In this document: piece by piece, positions 12,909-22,635 of the stretch
How the letters are laid out: each line of letters begins with the position of its first letter
How positions within the stretch are numbered: position 1 is the first letter of the stretch
The notes under the pieces: generated by a model
Databases searched by the model: none
What the model saw: only the letters and a program-made list of their open reading frames with translations
Told to the model about the DNA's origin: nothing
DNA from: Hyperoplus lanceolatus
Taxonomy: Eukaryota; Chordata; Actinopteri; Uranoscopiformes; Ammodytidae
DNA length: 64,000 nucleotides
Direction: 5' to 3'
Assembly: GCA_026929865.2 (NCBI GenBank)
Contig: CM049396.1
Span: forward strand, 27,422,501 to 27,486,500
Made by a program: the position numbers and the translations under genes

Positions 12909-13382
12909 CTACTCAACTAGGCTACACACATTCACTATCTGAGTTACAGTGATGGCAAATGTAGGGTCTGCTCTCTCCAACTTGAGCTTGTGTGCCCACT
13001 GGTTGAACATCCAACACTTCTCCCATACCTCCCCTGAAAGGCTATTGGAGAATGTTTCCATACAAACTAAACAAAAACTATCCTCTTCATCTGATGAGGC
13101 CTTCACCTCCTGTCTCTTTCTCTTATGTTTCTTCTTCCCCAGCTGGGGTGGAGTAGCCTTGGCAGCTGGTCTAAATTGGGATACACTGGGTTGTTTTGAT
13201 TTTGTTGCCCTATTTTTCTTTTGCATGCTAGCTGCCTTTTCCTGCATTATTCTCTCCTTCTCTGGAGTGTCAGTGAGGATACAGCTTGACATTTTCTTTC
13301 GTTGTTGGGTTCCTTTCCTGGTTGGAGCCTTTGGATAACATGTGACAACCAACCCCAAAGAAAATGTGACGAACAGCCCCAA
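12909..13382 (-). pseudogene. C-terminal remnant of a pogo/jerky-like transposase
   Basis: A 157-residue minus-strand frame. Its middle contains TDTPEKERIMQEK followed by a Lys-rich stretch (RKKNRATKSKQ-like and KKKHKRKRQ). Then comes an acidic DEED segment and a cysteine-rich end with CLVCMETFSNS, a Glu-rich linker and a WEKC/NQWAHKL motif. The order TDTPEK, basic linker, acidic run, PHD-like C4 finger with WAH is the layout I know from the C-terminus of fish pogo-type DDE transposases. The finger is damaged: after WAHKL the expected further Cys pairs are absent. There is no DDE domain upstream, so no active enzyme can be made. Confidence 0.55.
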
Positions 13383-13476
13383 CTGGATTTTCTTGCTAGC
13401 GTCAAGGCTTAGAACCGTCCAACAACTAGTAAGCTAGCTAACAACAATCTAAACTATAGCTTTCCCTTCACACTTT

Positions 13477-14537
13477 TTAAAGGTCACATATTATGCTAAA
13501 TGCACTTTTTAAATGTGTTCTAACATATCCATGGGTCCACGGTGTGCCTAGAGACTGCCAAAATATCAAAAAAAATAACAATATCTCCTTTTCTCACTCT
13601 CCCCCTTTCTAAAACCCCCACCCCTCCCCCCAATATACTCCAGTCAGAATTCTCGCCAACTATTACGTAATAGTCGGCACAGCCACATCCCCATATTTTC
13701 TTTATATGTCCATGCTTCCCCCCCAGAAACGTCCACCGTGCACTAGTCTATGATAACCCCACCCCCCCATTTCTTATTGGTCCACGGCCCCGAGATCCGA
13801 TGGAAAATTTTCCGAGCGACAGCCATGTTGTTTTCCCCGCTAAGCGACAAGATGCCCTTAGTACAGCCTGAATGTTACATACACCAACACAGAATGCTTT
13901 TGCTCATACTCCACTAATTTATCTTAAAGAGTTTTTAACATGACAAAGGATGGGAAGATATTCCTGTAGAAATCACACTTTGAAGCTACTGTTTTCACTG
14001 GTTTAAATCGTCTGAGTCTTATTTTTAGCGTTAGCGCCCATGTAGCTTCGATTGTAGCACCAAGTTTTGCTCCTAATACACTAACTTAGCTTTCCCCTTG
14101 CAGCCTAATAATGCCTCGTTTTTAATAACACAACGGATAGGAAGCTACCTGTGCTTTTTTTTAAACGGTGAAACTAAAATAATAGTTTTTATTGGTAGTT
14201 TTGCCTGACTGGTGTATAGCTATTAGCTATGGGACAAGCAAGCAGCTATGGCTTAGCTCCGGGTAAACACTGTGTTCGCAGTCACGCAGTGTCTCTCTAG
14301 TATCACGAGAGCACGGCAGAGACGGTGGGAGAGCCCCATGGACATATAAAGAAAGCCCGGTAGAGAGGTGGGAGGGGCCAGCCAGATCGCACAAGACCAG
14401 AGGACAATCAGGGTATAGAGGCTTGCTACAATAAATGATCTGAACGGGTTTTTCAGCAAACATCTAAAAAAATAAATATTAGGGACTACTTAGACCATAT
14501 AAAATTGACAGAAAAGTGCATAATGTGTGAGCTTTAA
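13477..14537. mobile_element. TTAA-flanked MITE nested in the pogo-like element
   Basis: The termini are TTAAAGGTCACATATTATGC (from 13477) and, inverted, TTAAAGCTCACACATTATGC (inward from 14537), followed on both sides by an ACTTTT block. Both ends carry TTAA, the target site of piggyBac-type transposons. No open frame of note. The interior holds diverged repeats built around a phrase like GTTTTTAACATGACAAAGGATGGGAAG and TTTTTAATAACACAACGGATAGGAAG, as if a short unit had been amplified. Confidence 0.65.
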
Positions 14538-14806
14538 GGGTAACAAGTGCTTTGTTATAAAACCATTGTGTAAAAGCCTAAAAGAAAAATACTGAGGAGC
14601 TCACCTCCAATTCAGCTGTCTTACTAAAAAGAAGTCTATGTAGGTGACCTCTGATCCCAATTCTGGACATTTCCATACCAAAATTTCGGAGACAGTGCCT
14701 TCTGGTGCAGAGATATAACAAATGTGACAACCAACCCGTGTGACATATAACCCCGTTCTCCCCTGTGTGAAAACACTAAGTCTAAAACGTTAAGTGTCAA
14801 GGCCAA
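13931..14806 (+). repeat. Long direct repeat, copy 1
   Basis: This segment recurs in the same orientation at 16067-16942, offset by a constant 2136 bases with no indel seen. I noticed only a handful of substitutions (for example CGTCTGAG/CGCCTGAG, AACGGG/AATGGG, AAAACC/AAACCC). It starts inside the nested MITE, passes its right TTAA end, and runs through the pogo-like right terminus into about 40 bp of flank. Its borders therefore match no transposon end. Confidence 0.85.
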
Positions 14807-15254
14807 GTGCACACGGTCCTTTTTTTGTATAACCCTGGAACAGTCTTGGACAGGCCCAAATAATCCGCATGTCCCAAAGTCATTTTATCCATTATCGTGA
14901 CGCCAAATGTGGTAGCCGAATTGTTCCCCATGGCTTGACAAAGACGAGAGGTAGTAGACTGTAGACTTATCATCAGTGATCAGGTTTATTCAGAAGGAGA
15001 TTCCATCAGACAATACAGAAGATTTCAGAGTGAGCATCGAAGCAGCGGGCTGAGGCCGCAATGGCACTGAAGTTGCTAGTTACAGAACAGTGTCTTATAT
15101 TCTCATGTGTGGGGGGTATCAAGTGTATTATATCTACAATTAGACAGATACTCGTCCTTCTAGGGAGGTTCTCTACTCCTTCCCCGGGACCTTAACCTTT
15201 AGACATACACAGTCAGCAACCTTCTGGATATTATAGACTACTGAAAACCACCAC
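14807..15254. other. Spacer between duplicated segments, unidentified
   Basis: 448 bp with no open frame and no terminal repeat that I can pair. The composition differs from the AT-rich MITE sequence on either side. It could be a fragment of an LTR or other retroelement, but nothing in it proves this. Confidence 0.35.
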
Positions 15255-15862
15255 AGGACCTATTATACTACTTTTCTGGTCTTAATTTCTTGTTTTACAC
15301 TACTATAGAGCAACCTGACACGAATCACATCACAAAAAACTATGTAGATTTTCGGGAAGCTCTTTCTCTTATTTTGGCGATCCAGCACGTCCTGTCAACA
15401 CTTGAGTGTGTGTGCTTCGGCCATCTCCGTTCCCTCTGCCTGTGCTTCGGCCATCTCCGCTCCCCCCCCCTGCAAACCCCACTCCGTTGTGATTGGTTAC
15501 CTTCCTTCCGGAACACTTTCAGTGTCGGGAAGCGCGAGCATGGACCTATAAGGGCGCGAGGCAGACGCAAACAGGGAAGTGACAGCATTACTATACATGG
15601 AAATATCCGCGTGGTGACGACACCAAGTTACATGCGACGTCACAAAGTTACAAAGCCTCAAACCGCTTTGAACACGTGACTTCTCGACTGGCTAGAATAG
15701 TGTCTAGTGCTCTGCACAGACACCCCAGACGGTCAGCAGGGAATACGTCGAAATGCATGTAAGTCATTATTTGATCATTTAGTATGGTTAAGCATGACTA
15801 TAAATCATCATAACAACGTTTATAGGTCATAAAAGTCAAAAAGCATCATAGGTCCTCTTTAA
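15255..15862. mobile_element. TTAA-type MITE, copy A, left end truncated
   Basis: It begins AGGACCTATTATACTAC and ends with CATCATAGGTCCTCTTTAA. Compared with the intact copy at 29134-29795, the first few bases (TTAAAG) are missing on the left. The interior is nearly the same as that copy, including the stretch gcgcgagcatggacctataa and a GACGTCAC motif. No protein is encoded. The left truncation at the edge of the 14807-15254 spacer suggests a rearrangement junction. Confidence 0.7.
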
Positions 15863-16066
15863 CCACAGCAGTCTATTAATGCCTCATTTTTAATAACACA
15901 ACGGATAGGAAGCTACCTGTGCTTTTTTTTAAACGGTGAAACTAAAGTAATAGTTTTTATTGGTAGTTTTGCCTGACTGGTGTATAGCTATTAGCTTTGG
16001 GACAAGCAACCAGCTTTTGTTCATAACACGCTGTTTATATTCCCCACAGCAGTCTGAAAATTACTC
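15863..16066 (+). repeat. Additional copy of the MITE internal repeat
   Basis: This stretch repeats the block TTTTTAATAACACAACGGATAGGAAG through GTATAGCTATTAGCT that is also found at about 14119-14228 and 16255-16364. It runs directly into the second long direct repeat. It is therefore a third copy of the internal repeat and carries more substitutions than the other two. Confidence 0.7.
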
Positions 16067-16942
16067 GTTTTTAACATGACAAAGGATGGGAAGATATTCC
16101 TGTAGAAATCACACTTTGAAGCTACTGTTTTCACTGGTTTAAATCGCCTGAGTCTTATTTTTAGCGTTAGCGCCCATGTAGCTTCGATTGTAGCACCAAG
16201 TTTTGCTCCTAATACACTAACTTAGCTTTCCCCTTGCAGCCTAATAATGCCTCGTTTTTAATAACACAACGGATAGGAAGCTACCTGTGCTTTTTTTTAA
16301 ACGGTGAAACTAAAATAATAGTTTTTATTGGTAGTTTTGCCTGACTGGTGTATAGCTATTAGCTATGGGACAAGCAAGCAGCTATGGCTTAGCTCCGGGT
16401 AAACACTGTGTTCGCAGTCACGCAGTGTCTCTCTAGTATCACGAGAGCACGGCAGAGACGGTGGGAGAGCCCCATGGACATATAAAGAAAGCCCGGTAGA
16501 GAGGTGGGAGGGGCCAGCCAGATCGCACAAGACCAGAGGACAATCAGGGTATAGAGGCTTGCTACAATAAATGATCTGAATGGGTTTTTCAGCAAACATC
16601 TAAAAAAATAAATATTAGGGACTACTTAGACCATATAAAATTGACAGAAAAGTGCATAATGTGTGAGCTTTAAGGGTAACAAGTGCTTTGTTATAAACCC
16701 ATTGTGTAAAAGCCTAAAAGAAAAATACTGAGGAGCTCACCTCCAATTCAGCTGTCTTACTAAAAAGAAGTCTATGTAGGTGACCTCTGATCCCAATTCT
16801 GGACATTTCCATACCAAAATTTCGGAGACAGTGCCTTCTGGTGCAGAGATATAACAAATGTGACAACCAACCCGTGTGACATATAACCCCGTTCTCCCCT
16901 GTGTGAAAACACTAAGTCTAAAACGTTAAGTGTCAAGGCCAA
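16067..16942 (+). repeat. Long direct repeat, copy 2
   Basis: Second copy of 13931-14806, same orientation and same length. It contains the right part of the TTAA MITE (its TTAA end is at 16670-16673) and the right terminus of the pogo-like transposon (to about 16901). The near-identity implies a recent duplication, recent gene conversion, or an assembly duplication. Confidence 0.85.
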
Positions 16943-17063
16943 ACCTGTTTCAAACAACATATACGGTGGCAGCCATCTTTGTTGTTTACTAACACTACTT
17001 CAACGGCGCAGGCGCAGCACTGGGCATAGTTAATGAGCTCCAAATGTTCGTGCCCAGAGTAGT

Positions 17064-17399
17064 ATGCGGAGAAAATCTAAATTTGCTAGCGGTAAGTCTG
17101 GCTTTGCAGGGTATTACAACTGGTCAGAATTACCTAAAAACTACAGAAAGAAACTAAAGGAAGTAGATCATCTTCCTAATCCCAACACATATCGTGGCTG
17201 GCTACGCTATGTTATTGGATGTGCAAAAATACTCAGTGCCCCCTGCAGTTGGGTTGGACTCCGATTACGTTCTCACCACAAACAGACCGCACCAGAGTTA
17301 GTTTGGAAACGTTTGTTCTCACCTGTGCAACAAACCGCAGTAGAGTTTGTTTCAATCAAACAAAACAAGGCAAGTCTGCAAGTCCCCTCAATGTTTTGA
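17064..17399 (+). other. Unrecognised 111-residue open frame
   Basis: The frame opens with MRRKSKFASGKSGFAGYYNW, then SELPKNYRKKLKEVDHLP and TYRGWLRYVIGCAKI. This part is basic and looks protein-like (aromatic spacing, helical Lys/Glu pattern). After about residue 62 the sequence turns into repeat-like DNA that resembles a MITE terminus, so the real coding piece, if any, is probably only 17064-17250. I do not recognise a family. It sits just past the duplicated transposon tract, so it may be a repeat-borne exon. No splice sites or promoter can be assigned. Confidence 0.25.
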
Positions 17400-20300
17400 G
17401 GTATACGTGCTTTTAGATGTTTGCTTGCAGAATACACAAGTTTGCCTGTATGCAAACTGAGGTACACCAGAGAAATGCTGACATGATGCCAAATCCCACA
17501 GAAGGAGCCAGCCAGTCAGGCCTCATTTCAGCCACGCTCATTTTGCCACTCATGCAGGAACACTGCATGAGGTGAGGGCATTCCTAGACGACTTTTCTTA
17601 GTGTTCATCGTCAGTGCCAGATTGTGTTGTGTCTTTGGCTTTGTTTATGCCATACTTGTCAGGTTAATACAGATATGCAGATAGCAGACGGAGACACACA
17701 CACAGGCCCCTTTTTAAAGAGAGAACAATCAATGAAACACAGTGTGCTTCATTTTAAAAAAAGGTAATATGTTTAAACCATTAAAGGACCACAGGCACAT
17801 TTTTGGAGAGAGATGAGAAAGATAAAAGTGCTATTTCCAAAAGGGCCAAACTTGTAGATATAAAGAGCTCTATCAGACCAAACCAGCAGATCAAAAAGGA
17901 AGAAAGAACGATTGTGATAACTATTATATGTATAAAGGTTTTATTCTTTTGTAAGAGTGATCAGAAGTGTAGCACTTTGCAATTGACACCTCTTCTTTTT
18001 AATAACTAATGTCAGTAAGACTACTGTCACTGTGGTATTTATTACCTTAATAACCTTAACATCCATGCACTGGACTGTTCTTCAATTTTGTTTCCTTATT
18101 TAATTCTTGTTTGACGTTAAACCAGCGTCAGGACAGGAGACGTGTGCATACCTGCTACCATTACGCAGTAGATGCCAGAATTTAGTGGAGACAGAAATTA
18201 TCAGGGGCATCACACACGCATACACATTCACGCACGCACTGCAGGCCTATCTGTTGAGGATCGCTATGAAAAAGGCGTTGTGCTCACTCATTGGCTCAGT
18301 GGGATGTTGCAACCCCAGCGCCTAACTGGCCCTTATCTCCCCTGAGCAGACTGCACAGCTTGATATGCATCTGTCATATTTGTCGGAAAGAAAAGACACC
18401 GCGGTGAGAGCATGATGAGTCAAAGAAACGGACCAGCGACATACACTCGCTCCTCTGAGGTTTTTGCATGACCGTGATCATTTGCCTGTCTGCGTCGAAT
18501 CCCTGGTCGAGAAGACAAACACGTCCAACACAGTTACGGACACACAATGTCACGCGCTTGTCTTTGCAGGTTTCTTGCAGCCGTGTGGACATTGCAGTAC
18601 ACCTGATCATTCTGTGCACACATGCCTGCACAGGTGTACATTTTTTTGCAGTCGTGCTGTCCTGTAAGAAAATACGAAGCCACGAGCAGATTGTCATCAT
18701 TCCATCATGGCCATTACCATGACGACCGATAAAGCCCTGTCCTCTTGTCGTCATAGCGGCCTTGCATCAGCTCCATCAGTTGCTGTGGCTAGCAGAGCCT
18801 CTGACTGTGCGGGTACGAGTGTCTATCTGAGGACTATCTGGCCTGATAAGAGCTGGGAAAGAGACAGCAGAGTGACACGTACACCACTGAGCTGCTCACG
18901 GCACTAAAGGTTGCAAGGAACATAGACAGAGTCGATGGTGAGAGGCTTTAAGTATCATAGACAGCTATTACATTGGCTACACCGTTACTGAATAAAACAC
19001 ACAGGTGAACATGCAGGCAAGGAACGACAAATATTCAAAGTGATCCTCTCTAACATCTCAGACTTCCCATTTGCTCCTCCTGGGAGGTCAGGATGCTAAA
19101 GGGACCAAATGTATTGTGTGCAGGTGAACTATCTGCTCTTTTCCTCTGGTAAAGTTGGGTCTCTTTCTCTGTGCTACGTTTATGCCTCTGATTGACTTTT
19201 AGCCTGCCAAACCATCAATAATTGGCATTCTACACACACACACACACATACATACACACAAACACACACTATACACACACGCACGCACTGATGCATAGGC
19301 ACACACAAATACAGAGCATCTAATCCAGCTAATCCACCCTGCCAGTTGAACAACTGGTAACATGGTTAATCACCCATGTAAAAATAAAGACAAGACCAAA
19401 TTGACTGATGGAATTATTCCATTTACTCGTCTGATTGAAACATTTCGCCACTGCCATGGTTCACTGGAGATCATCTCAAAAAAAGGAAACAACACATGGA
19501 AATTAATTAAAAGTCAGCGATGTAAACGGCTTCATTCAATTATTGGTGCAAATAACAAGCTCTGTAGCATAATAACTGGCACGTACAGGCACATCAAATG
19601 AGCTTGTAAGAAAAGTAGGGGAATCAGGGAGCCACTTTGAAACTCTTTAAAAGGGCAGGACAGACTTCTTGAAACAGGAGACACTTTCTCCAAACAAGGG
19701 AAGCACTCTCCCGAAAGGGAAGAATGAGCAGTTTACGACTCCCTTTTCATACTGCAGAAAATGCTAGCTGGACACAAGCTAGTTCGACCCTTACTCCGAG
19801 GATGACATCATAGGCCGCGGTGCAGGGCGCGGGGGGAGTCAAAGTGAAGCGTACTGAGACAGTAGGGTGCAGACCAAACTATGAGCGGACAGAGGCAGAC
19901 AAAGGCAGAATGAGACGAAGGAAAAGTGTGGTGGCTGAGAGAGGGCTCTCTGATTCGTTTCCTTGGCAGAATGACAAAACTGTGTGGAATGCAGCGGAGA
20001 GGGGAAAGAGAAGTGATCAAGAGCTCAAGAAGAAAAAGAAGGGAAAAAATAGACGAAAGACGAGGGGAGAGAGGCCTGCTGAATAAGTCAGGATGGCAGG
20101 GCCCTCCACTGATTAATTTCCCTTTTCCCACCCTATTACCATTCCCGGTTTCTCTCTTTTCCTCTCTTCTGTAACTAAAACCATTAACTACTTGGCATTA
20201 CTACCTTCAGCATCATAAAAGTGGTTGCTCTCTGTACACTGACATACAGATCAGTCCATTATAAACATATATATTTAAATTAAAGACAGAGTATCTGTCC

Positions 20301-20819
20301 ATGCCAACTGTGTGGGAAAGAAAAATACATATAAGTTGGATACATACAAGCATGCATGCTAATGCACAGACACAGCAGACTATATATAAAACACACGAAG
20401 GCACACACAAAATAATAGTGGAGAGGGCAACAGGCCGCCTGTCAGCCACATTACACAGTGGCCTATCATGGCCAGGCGCACCAGGCCTGCGGCCAACCGC
20501 TACGTGTACAGTGGGTAAACACAACCACCTCGGCTACATGCAGTCTCACACACCCTCCCAAAGTGCCATCCAAAACGCAGCCGTAGTCACACATACAGGC
20601 TGTGTGATTAATGGAGTGTGAGCATTAGATATGACAGCATTACTAAGCCTCTGTTATAAAGAGCCACACACAGCCAATCCGTTTCCTCTCGTCTGTTTTT
20701 GTGGCTGTCGCTTGTGTCCATCCTTTGTCCTTTCGCTGACTCGGGACTCCTATCAAGCCAGCTATGCATTTTGCTTAGAAATACCACATGGCATAATGTA
20801 TCGTTTTTAATTTGAGTGT
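17400..20819. other. Non-coding stretch
   Basis: No supportable exon. It contains a short CA-rich run at 19230-19290 and a purine-rich, AG-dominated block at about 19850-20080 whose frames are compositional. I see nothing else identifiable. Confidence 0.45.
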
Positions 20820-21851
20820 GCCCCTTTTACACAGCCAGTGAAAGCCGGGAATATGCCAGAATTTCGGCCCTCCGCCCTGCTGTATAAATGCGACCGTTGC
20901 GGAACGAGGGAAGAAAGGTGCACGAGATTGTTCCGGGAATTTTACTACCTTGGGGGGTAGTAAGATTGCAGACACAATCAGTTCCGCCTCTCTGTATAAA
21001 TGCGGCCAGCTTGTTGTTGCGGAACAGGGGGGCGTTTGACGTTCCATAGCCTACGTTCTAAACATGCAACCATGTTAGCAGTTGAAGGACGTGTGTTTAA
21101 CATTAATCACGGCGGCCTGATGTCCCGTAAAAATCACCAAATAAAAGGAACAGCGTATAATCTTGCTGGTCATAAAGTCCGCTGCTCAATCCAAACCCCC
21201 ACGCTTCATTTTGCGGAGTTTATGAGTCCATTTCTGCCCGGGGGAAGTTGTACAATGGGAAAGCTAGGCTAGGCTGCGACCAGATCGCCGCCGCTATTAT
21301 TATCCTAAGTCTGAGCGTATATCCACACTATATTTCTGTCTACAGTAACGTGACTTCACACACTGTGTGTATGTTTATGTCTGATTGGCAGATGTCTGCC
21401 CTCACAAAGAGACTCGCTCACAGCCAACCTGTCGCACAAACACACACACCCACACACACACAGACAGAGGTGAAGCAGTGAGCGGATTGATTTTGTCAGT
21501 TTGGTTAACAGTCCCAGTGATGTTGGACTCAGCGCGTAGCGAGATCAACAGGCACATCACTGGGACAGTAAAATACGGCCCTCTTACTGCAAGCTCCAGC
21601 ACTTCTGCTCTCAATTCACCGGCCAGTGTTGTTGTTGTAAAGCAGCTGACCGGCGCGGCACTAAATCTTTATGTCACACCTGACGCTGTTTGCAGCGTCT
21701 TTCATTCCGGAACGCTGTGTAAAAGGGTCTACTGATGCGCCAACATGCCGGCGTTGCTTGGTTCTGTGTAAATAACACAGAAGCAAGCAAAGCCGGCATA
21801 TTGGAGTGATGTTGTTCAGTCAATATGCCGCAATCTCTGTGTAAAAGGGGC
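20820..21851. mobile_element. Non-autonomous DNA transposon with 15-bp inverted ends and internal hairpins
   Basis: The left end is GCCCCTTTTACACAG (20820-20834) and the right end CTGTGTAAAAGGGGC (21837-21851), a perfect 15-bp inverted pair about 1 kb apart. Inside are several copies of a TGTATAAATGCG-like phrase (20882 and 20994), a long imperfect palindrome at 21740-21804 and a perfect 13-bp stem at 21511-21523/21554-21566. No long protein frame. The flanking target duplication is not clear, so I do not assign a superfamily. Confidence 0.6.
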
Positions 21852-21919
21852 TAGTGATGAAATGCTCTGCCTCGGCGAAGTATTTTTAATACCTCCATTA
21901 CACTTTACAGACTCTATAC

Positions 21920-22627
21920 TAGGGGTGGGAAAAAAAATCGATTTTCCGATTAATATCGATTCTCTCTCGGACGATTCTGAATCGATTCAGAAAAGTTAAT
22001 AATCGATTCTTTTTTTTTTTTTTGGAAATACTAAAACTTCCTGCGCCATTGCGCATGCACACCACACATGTGCAAGTTGTTTCCAAAGTTGCTTCAAAAG
22101 GGCTGAGAGCAGCAAACCCATGACCTGCACCGGCTTTATCTCTGTTTACGTTTTTGTATGAGAGCTGAATTCCAAGCCATACTTTTTGTACAATGTGTTG
22201 AAATGACATAGAAAATAATAGATAATAGAATAGAAATCCTATAGAAACATGATTTACGAGATTATAAATAAAATAAAACTGAATCGGTTTAGTTTTTACA
22301 TACTTCCATATTGTGTTGAAATGCAAGCTGCATTGATTATGGCACTGTTCATAGAAAGTCATATTTGTGACAAGAAAAGCTTTTCTCTTAATACAATATT
22401 AAAAAAGGCAATTCATCTGTTGATTGTCTTTAATGATCATCACAAAAGTAGGAAGTGATTAGCAAACTCAGATGTGCATATAAATATATTTTTGAAATTC
22501 ACACATGGGTATGTACATAAAAAATGTTTTGCATTGAGATGTATTGAAAATCGATTTTGAATCGAATCGTTGACCTCTGAATCGGAATCGAATCGAATCG
22601 TGAGGTGCCAAGAGATTCCCACCCCTA
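21920..22627. mobile_element. hAT-type MITE with ATCGATT-rich ends
   Basis: The termini TAGGGGTGGGAA and TTCCCACCCCTA are inverted. The flanks carry an exact 8-bp duplication CTCTATAC (21912-21919 and 22628-22635), the hallmark of hAT-superfamily insertion. Both sub-terminal regions are full of ATCGATT/AATCGA repeats, a pattern typical of an abundant fish hAT MITE family. No transposase is encoded. The perfect target duplication suggests a fairly young insertion. Confidence 0.8.
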
Positions 22628-22635
22628 CTCTATAC

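Larger units (their letters stand above)
12537..14765 (-). mobile_element. Internally deleted pogo-like DNA transposon
   Basis: The left terminus (GAGGAGAATGGGGTTA from 12539) is matched by the inverted right terminus (CAGGGGAGAACGGGGTTA, read inward from 14765). Sub-terminal copies of GTGACAACCAACCC recur at about 12720, 13340 and 14723. The only coding remnant is a minus-strand frame at 12909-13382. The catalytic DDE part is missing. A TTAA-flanked MITE (13477-14537) is inserted inside. Assignment to the pogo/Tigger/jerky group rests on the coding remnant. Confidence 0.6.

Noticed and set aside
13931..16942. Direct repeats as the two LTRs of a retrotransposon
   Set aside because: The repeat borders fall inside a MITE and in flank beyond a pogo terminus. 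There is no TG...CA, primer-binding site, gag/pol or target duplication at the outer edges.
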